Assembly (NCBI GenBank): GCA_030581615.1
Contig: JAKTTT010000109.1
Coordinates: 1 to 32,516, forward strand
Length of the DNA stretch: 32,516 bases
Origin: Alloascoidea africana
Lineage: Eukaryota > Ascomycota > Alloascoideomycetes > Alloascoideales > Alloascoideaceae
Reading direction: 5' to 3'
Below, piece after piece: positions 28,257 through 32,516 of this stretch. The translations under genes and the position numbers were made by a program. Every line of letters begins with the position of its first letter. Position 1 is the first letter of the stretch. Under the pieces are notes generated by a model. It saw nothing but the letters and a program-made list of their open reading frames with translations, made no database searches and was not told the DNA's origin.

Positions 28257-31001
28257 ATGGCCGCCACAGACAAGCCCTGCCCGGTCTCATCTTCCCCGGT
28301 TGTACCCGTCCCAGCTCCAGCTCCAGCTCCTGTTTCAGCTTCAGACTCAGCCCCAACCACTGCCTCGCTCGCCAGTTTCACCCCCACCTCTCCTGCCTTT
28401 GCCATCCACAAGGACTCGGACTACTCTGCCTTCCCGACCCAGTCCAGAGCCGTCGAGGCCGAGAATGACTCGCTCTTCCACTCCTCCTCCTTCGCTCTGA
28501 AGCGTACCCGCTCCATGGGCGTCCTCGACCACTACATTGTCCAGAGAAACCAGCAGAATCAGCTCCCAGATCCAACTCCAACTCCAACTCCACAACCACA
28601 ACCACAACATGCCCATGCAATGGCAATGGAAGGATCAATCCCTTCCTTGCCATCCATCCTCCTCCAGGAATCCCCAGACTCTTCATCTTCACCATCTTCT
28701 CCTTCTCCTTCTCATCCCTCCCAAACCGCCAACCAGAACCAAATCCACCCTCTCTTAAAATCTCGCAAAAACAAACCCCACCACCACTTGGATCGCTCCC
28801 ATCCTGATCAGTCACCATCCCCTGCTCCAATCCCTCATTCCCTCACAACCTACGACGATTCCGCAATCTCCAAAAACGAACCCTCCCGCCACGTCGACTA
28901 CCTCACCCACAACTGGAACGAACCGGACATCTCCTCCTCCTGGAGATACATCATCCGCGAAAAAAAAAAGGGCTCCCACGATGACGACGACTATCTACCA
29001 AACGTAGAACGTCTCGAAAGCGCCTCCTGGAGACTCTGGGTAAAGACAAAATATAGCCTCAAATCCGCTAGCCCCAGCTATGCCCAATGGCTCAAAAACA
29101 AAGACCCAATCTCCCCCTGGCTATACGGGCCCTTTTGTCGCCAACCTGACATACATTCCTTGCTGGATCTGGACGAACACCGCTCGGCATCTTCCTCTTC
29201 CACTTCCCTTCATCGTCATCATCAACCGGAATCTTCCACCACCACTACTACTACCTCCAACTACTGTCCCCCAAAACCCATCCTGAAAAAACCAACCGCC
29301 TCCGAAAGGCTAAAATCCTCCGCCGCCGCTCAACAACCACTCGACCATCCCATTCCCCTCAACAATGCCCTAGCCTCCTCAACTACCCTTTATTCCCGAC
29401 AACACAAGTATCGACAATCCCTAAAGCCAAAACGTCCCTTTGATTTCACCTCTCCAACCTCCCGCGATACACATTCCTCCTCCCCAAATCTCAACGCCTC
29501 TTCCTCTTCCTCCTCATACCCTGCTGCATCCCCCATCGACTCCTCCCATAAATCCCCTCTCCTTTCGTCCTCAGCCTCCTCTTCATCTTCCTCATCTTCT
29601 TCTTCCGCTCCTTCCAAAAAATCAGGAAGACACATCCATTTTAACGACCGTGTAGAACAGTGCATAGCAATCGACATATCCTCTTCCAATGATTATATAC
29701 CTGATGATTCCCAAGAAGACTCCGATTCTGGTGATGATGATTATGACGACGATGATGAAGATGAAGATGGTTTTTTTCTAAAAGTTCACAAACCTTCTTC
29801 CGGCGTGCTCCACAACTATGGCACAACGGTTGTACCATTGGACCCAAACTCAAACCCTCAACCCACAACATTATCTTCCTCAAAGTCTTACACAACGATA
29901 GCAATGCTCCCTGCCACTACTCTAAACTACTGTGACAACGAAGATGATTACTCCTACGATGAAGACGAATATTATACCCTGAACAGCAGCTCCAACAGCA
30001 ATAATAATAACCGTAGCTCAACCTCAAACAACAGTTACTCAATGCTGAATGCGATGAGCCACAATACAAACACTTTTCGGGGTTACGACTACCGCTACGA
30101 CTACAATTCCGTTTACCCGACTCCATCAACCCCCGCCGACCAGTATGCCTACTCCTACAGCTACAGCACTTACTACGACAGTCAGGATCCCCAAACCTCT
30201 TTACAGGACGAATCCGATCCAAGTCTGGAAATCGTAGACTTCCCAATGGGTGAATTCACCAGCGTCGTTTCCGGCCCCGAAATTTCCGACTCCACAGCTC
30301 CAACACCAACAACCCCGAAACAAAAGCCGTTGGTCCCTCAAAAAGACCAAGAAGAACCCGCGACTTCTGCTGCCACTCCATCCACTGTCTCCGCATCAGT
30401 CTCGAGCAAAAGCACAACCTCTTCCTCAACAAGCTTTGGCTATCTCTTTCACGATTCGGACAGTTCCACCGACAGTAATGATGAAAGTGATCGGGAAATG
30501 ACAGATTCGAATTTCAACCCGAAAAAGGCTCCAGAACTTTCAATAGACTTGAAAACCGCTGTTCCAAGCAAAGTTGCATCTGTTGAAAACTCTTTACGCG
30601 TCGGCCCTTCCGGTCCGTCACCGGCGGCTCCTTTCAAAACCACCAAAAAAAATGCACCGGGCCAGATGAGGGGGGCTTTTCAGTTTGGAGATTCGGATTC
30701 CGAATCGGACTCGGACGCCGAATCGGCTGCATCTTTGGATTCCGATGACGAAATGGAGGATGCTGTAAAGCAAATCCCTGGTTCCAGAAGAGATAGCAAT
30801 GCGGTTGAGGAATTACAAAAGCTCATGATCCAACAACGAACATCCTCGGGGGAATTGGGAAAGGCATCCACTGCCAGTTCAGCAGGATCTGTGGATGATG
30901 AAAGTTCAAGCACAACCACAAATTCAGGAGGCGCCATAAGCAACGCAATGAGTTTTGCAAGAGGACTGATATCTGGAAATTGGCGAGATATGGAGAGCTA
31001 A
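28257..31001 (+). CDS. REG1: Reg1/Reg2-type regulatory subunit of protein phosphatase 1
   Basis: 914 aa. Directs Glc7 (PP1) in glucose repression, opposing Snf1, in S. cerevisiae. The DUF1752 block starts at about 211: HVDYLTHNWNEPDISSSWRY, then RLESASWRLWVK and WLYGPF, collinear with Reg1 (HNWDEADILSSW, RLENASWRTW, WLYGP). RHIHFNDRVEQCIAID (about 458) is the PP1-docking RVxF-type motif (R-H-I-H-F), as in Reg1. The rest is low complexity: Pro/Ala and Pro/Thr tracts, a Ser run near 440-450, an acidic stretch (DDYDDDDEDEDG) and Asn/Tyr-rich parts. The coding strand is very poor in G up to about 29,700. Start at the ATG after the divergent promoter; no intron is needed. Confidence 0.9.
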   Translation: MAATDKPCPVSSSPVVPVPAPAPAPVSASDSAPTTASLASFTPTSPAFAIHKDSDYSAFPTQSRAVEAENDSLFHSSSFALKRTRSMGVLDHYIVQRNQQNQLPDPTPTPTPQPQPQHAHAMAMEGSIPSLPSILLQESPDSSSSPSSPSPSHPSQTANQNQIHPLLKSRKNKPHHHLDRSHPDQSPSPAPIPHSLTTYDDSAISKNEPSRHVDYLTHNWNEPDISSSWRYIIREKKKGSHDDDDYLPNVERLESASWRLWVKTKYSLKSASPSYAQWLKNKDPISPWLYGPFCRQPDIHSLLDLDEHRSASSSSTSLHRHHQPESSTTTTTTSNYCPPKPILKKPTASERLKSSAAAQQPLDHPIPLNNALASSTTLYSRQHKYRQSLKPKRPFDFTSPTSRDTHSSSPNLNASSSSSSYPAASPIDSSHKSPLLSSSASSSSSSSSSSAPSKKSGRHIHFNDRVEQCIAIDISSSNDYIPDDSQEDSDSGDDDYDDDDEDEDGFFLKVHKPSSGVLHNYGTTVVPLDPNSNPQPTTLSSSKSYTTIAMLPATTLNYCDNEDDYSYDEDEYYTLNSSSNSNNNNRSSTSNNSYSMLNAMSHNTNTFRGYDYRYDYNSVYPTPSTPADQYAYSYSYSTYYDSQDPQTSLQDESDPSLEIVDFPMGEFTSVVSGPEISDSTAPTPTTPKQKPLVPQKDQEEPATSAATPSTVSASVSSKSTTSSSTSFGYLFHDSDSSTDSNDESDREMTDSNFNPKKAPELSIDLKTAVPSKVASVENSLRVGPSGPSPAAPFKTTKKNAPGQMRGAFQFGDSDSESDSDAESAASLDSDDEMEDAVKQIPGSRRDSNAVEELQKLMIQQRTSSGELGKASTASSAGSVDDESSSTTTNSGGAISNAMSFARGLISGNWRDMES

Positions 31002-31067
31002 CCTACTCCAATCCCGATACCTTTGCGGAAAAAACTGCTTTTTTTTTTTTTCTCTTTTTTTTTTTTT

Positions 31068-31225
31068 TGATCTTTTCGCTTTATGTCGTATCATATCGTA
31101 ATCGCATAACACATAGTAATAGTAATAGAAGTATCATGTCAATTGTCATATACATACTTCTATTACTATTACTATGTGTTATGCGATTACGATACGATAT
31201 GATACGATATAGAGCGAAGAGATCT
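31068..31225. repeat. Foldback ~65-bp arms, 19-nt spacer, behind REG1
   Basis: 31094-31134 and 31154-31194 are a perfect 41-bp inverted repeat around a 19-nt spacer (31135-31153). The arms go on outward to about 31068 and 31225 with a 5-bp insertion (CGATA) in the right arm and a few mismatches, then merge into a T-tract on the left and an A-tract on the right. It starts about 67 bp after the REG1 stop, probably within its 3' UTR. Confidence 0.95.
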
Positions 31226-31595
31226 AAAAAAACAAAAAAAACGGTATATAATAAAAACTAACCATCAAAAAAAATTGAATGAAAAACACCAAAAAAAAAA
31301 TCATTATTTGCCAAAAGCAGAGCAGACAGAAAAAGAAATTTAAAAAGGGAACAAAAAAGTTGAAACGCCATCACAAAAAGGATAAATTAATGTACCTTAT
31401 AGAGCTGGAAGTATTTAAAACTACTTCTTTATTCTTATTCTTGTTTATTTTTTTTATTTATATAATTTCCCACCCTTTTGCCTTTTCTTTTCCTTTTCCT
31501 TTTCATAGTTTACAGGATCATACCTTTGTTATATAGAAATCCAAACGCCATGACAATTATTCCATGCTTTATAGTAGTAAAGTCCAAGTGGTGTA

Positions 31596-31803
31596 ATATG
31601 TGACCGACATGGTTACATCCTTTTTACTTTTATTCACCTAAATCTACCCTATCTCCTATTATTCTGTTCTTAAACCTTATAGAGCATCTTTCAAGAAGAT
31701 AGAAGCTTCTTGAATGATCATCAAGAGTAATCTATCGTTAACACAAGTAAAAGTACTTGAATAGTGTATCAATTCCTTAGATAGAAAGACAAAGAAAATC
31801 ATA
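31596..31803 (-). repeat. Dispersed repeat, copy B
   Basis: Inverted counterpart of 10414-10620, about 85% identical by eye over 208 bp. It carries a small internal dyad (TTGAATGATCATCAA). No transposon is attached here. Unclassified; a MITE or a solo LTR remnant are both possible. Confidence 0.85.
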
Positions 31804-32310
31804 TCCAGATTTTCCTACAATAAAACCTTTCACTGCCTTGATGTTCGCGTTAAACCACATCCCAAAACAAGCAACACGCTACAAGTGATGACCAAACAAG
31901 TTGTAAACATCTCCGATCTCCTCTACATAACAAGGTCCTAAACTTAATACAGCTGTGTCTTGTTTTCAATTCCTATCTCTCCCCGCCTGCGCATCGCCTA
32001 GCCTACCATCATACCAATTGAACATCTTCAGCAAAACCTCAAGCACAGGTTTGCTCAATCACAACTATGGTTTGGGTGTAATGTGGCACGGATGCCTGTG
32101 TTTTGGACTCTGCCATAGCGAGATTTGTCGGAGGCGAGTTTCGAGCTTCACAGGTTTGACGCCTGGCTAGCTGAGTCTGTTCGATTAGCTGACGATTTGA
32201 GTGTTTGTTAGCAGTCGGTTTGGTTCTTCTGTGTTCAGTGCACTTTGTCTCGTTGCCGTAGCCAGAGCCTTCAGGACACGGGTCCTAGCTTTGGGTTGGC
32301 TCCCAATACA

Positions 32311-32328
32311 CGCACGGGTACCCGTGCG
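32311..32328. promoter_or_regulatory. 18-bp perfect palindrome CGCACGGGTACCCGTGCG
   Basis: Perfect dyad containing CGG-N4-CCG, the form bound by dimeric Zn2Cys6 regulators of fungi. It stands in non-coding DNA at the window's right edge, where an off-window gene could use it. Confidence 0.4.
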
Positions 32329-32516
32329 CCCAAGAGTCACGTTTCGGGTTACATAATCAGAATCTTACATAATCGAAAATCAGCACCCGGGCACCTGGAA
32401 TAGGGAAGCCCCGGTACCAAACAGTAATAACCTCACCTCTAAGGAAACAGATCTATCTTCACCACAAGAGACACATTAGCGTTTGGGCTTACTCATGCGA
32501 ACTAGCTCAACCAGAA

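Larger units (their letters stand above)
31226..32516. other. Intergenic right end of the window
   Basis: No credible gene. A-rich after the foldback, then the dispersed repeat copy B (31596-31803), then about 700 bp with an 18-bp dyad at 32311-32328, possibly the promoter of a gene beyond the window. Confidence 0.5.

Overview
This window looks like a nuclear contig of an ascomycete yeast (Saccharomycotina). The intact genes have clear yeast counterparts: MRH4 (as a relic), IPP1/PPA2, IML2, PRY, HMT1, LSB1/PIN3, two RTA1/RSB1-type membrane proteins and REG1. Several genes that lack introns in S. cerevisiae carry 52-68 nt introns here, with CTAAC or CTGAC branch sites close to the 3' AG. A CTG codon in IML2 falls on a conserved Leu, so the standard code is used. 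Introns, standard code and a Fot1/pogo transposon relic together suggest an early-branching lineage of the Dipodascus/Geotrichum or Trichomonascus type; this is inference.

Positions 1-13,200 are gene-poor and decayed. At the left edge a gene family of unknown function is represented by a spliced gene (1177-1762) and by a large inverted duplication of its 3' part (251-1037, 16-nt spacer). A 47-bp-arm foldback follows at 2008-2124, then about 4 kb without a credible gene. At 6231-8204 lies a secreted, Ser-rich, probably GPI-anchored wall protein with a duplicated Cys domain. Next come a 1,073-bp degenerate Fot1/pogo element with intact ends (9341-10413), a 207-bp dispersed repeat that recurs inverted at 31596-31803, and a broken copy of the mitochondrial RNA helicase gene MRH4.

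Positions 13,250-31,001 are a normal gene-dense block: GNAT acetyltransferase (+), inorganic pyrophosphatase with a probable mitochondrial presequence (+), IML2 (-, three exons), PRY-type CAP protein (-), HMT1 arginine methyltransferase (-), LSB1/PIN3-type SH3 protein (+, two exons), two tandem RTA1-family genes (-, the second much GC-richer) and a REG1-type protein phosphatase 1 regulator (+, with a strikingly G-poor coding strand).

The right end (31,002-32,516) has a foldback of about 65 bp per arm directly behind REG1, the second dispersed repeat copy and an 18-bp perfect dyad. The genes do not form one pathway. The most unusual signal is three long inverted duplications, all with 16-23 nt spacers, within 32 kb.
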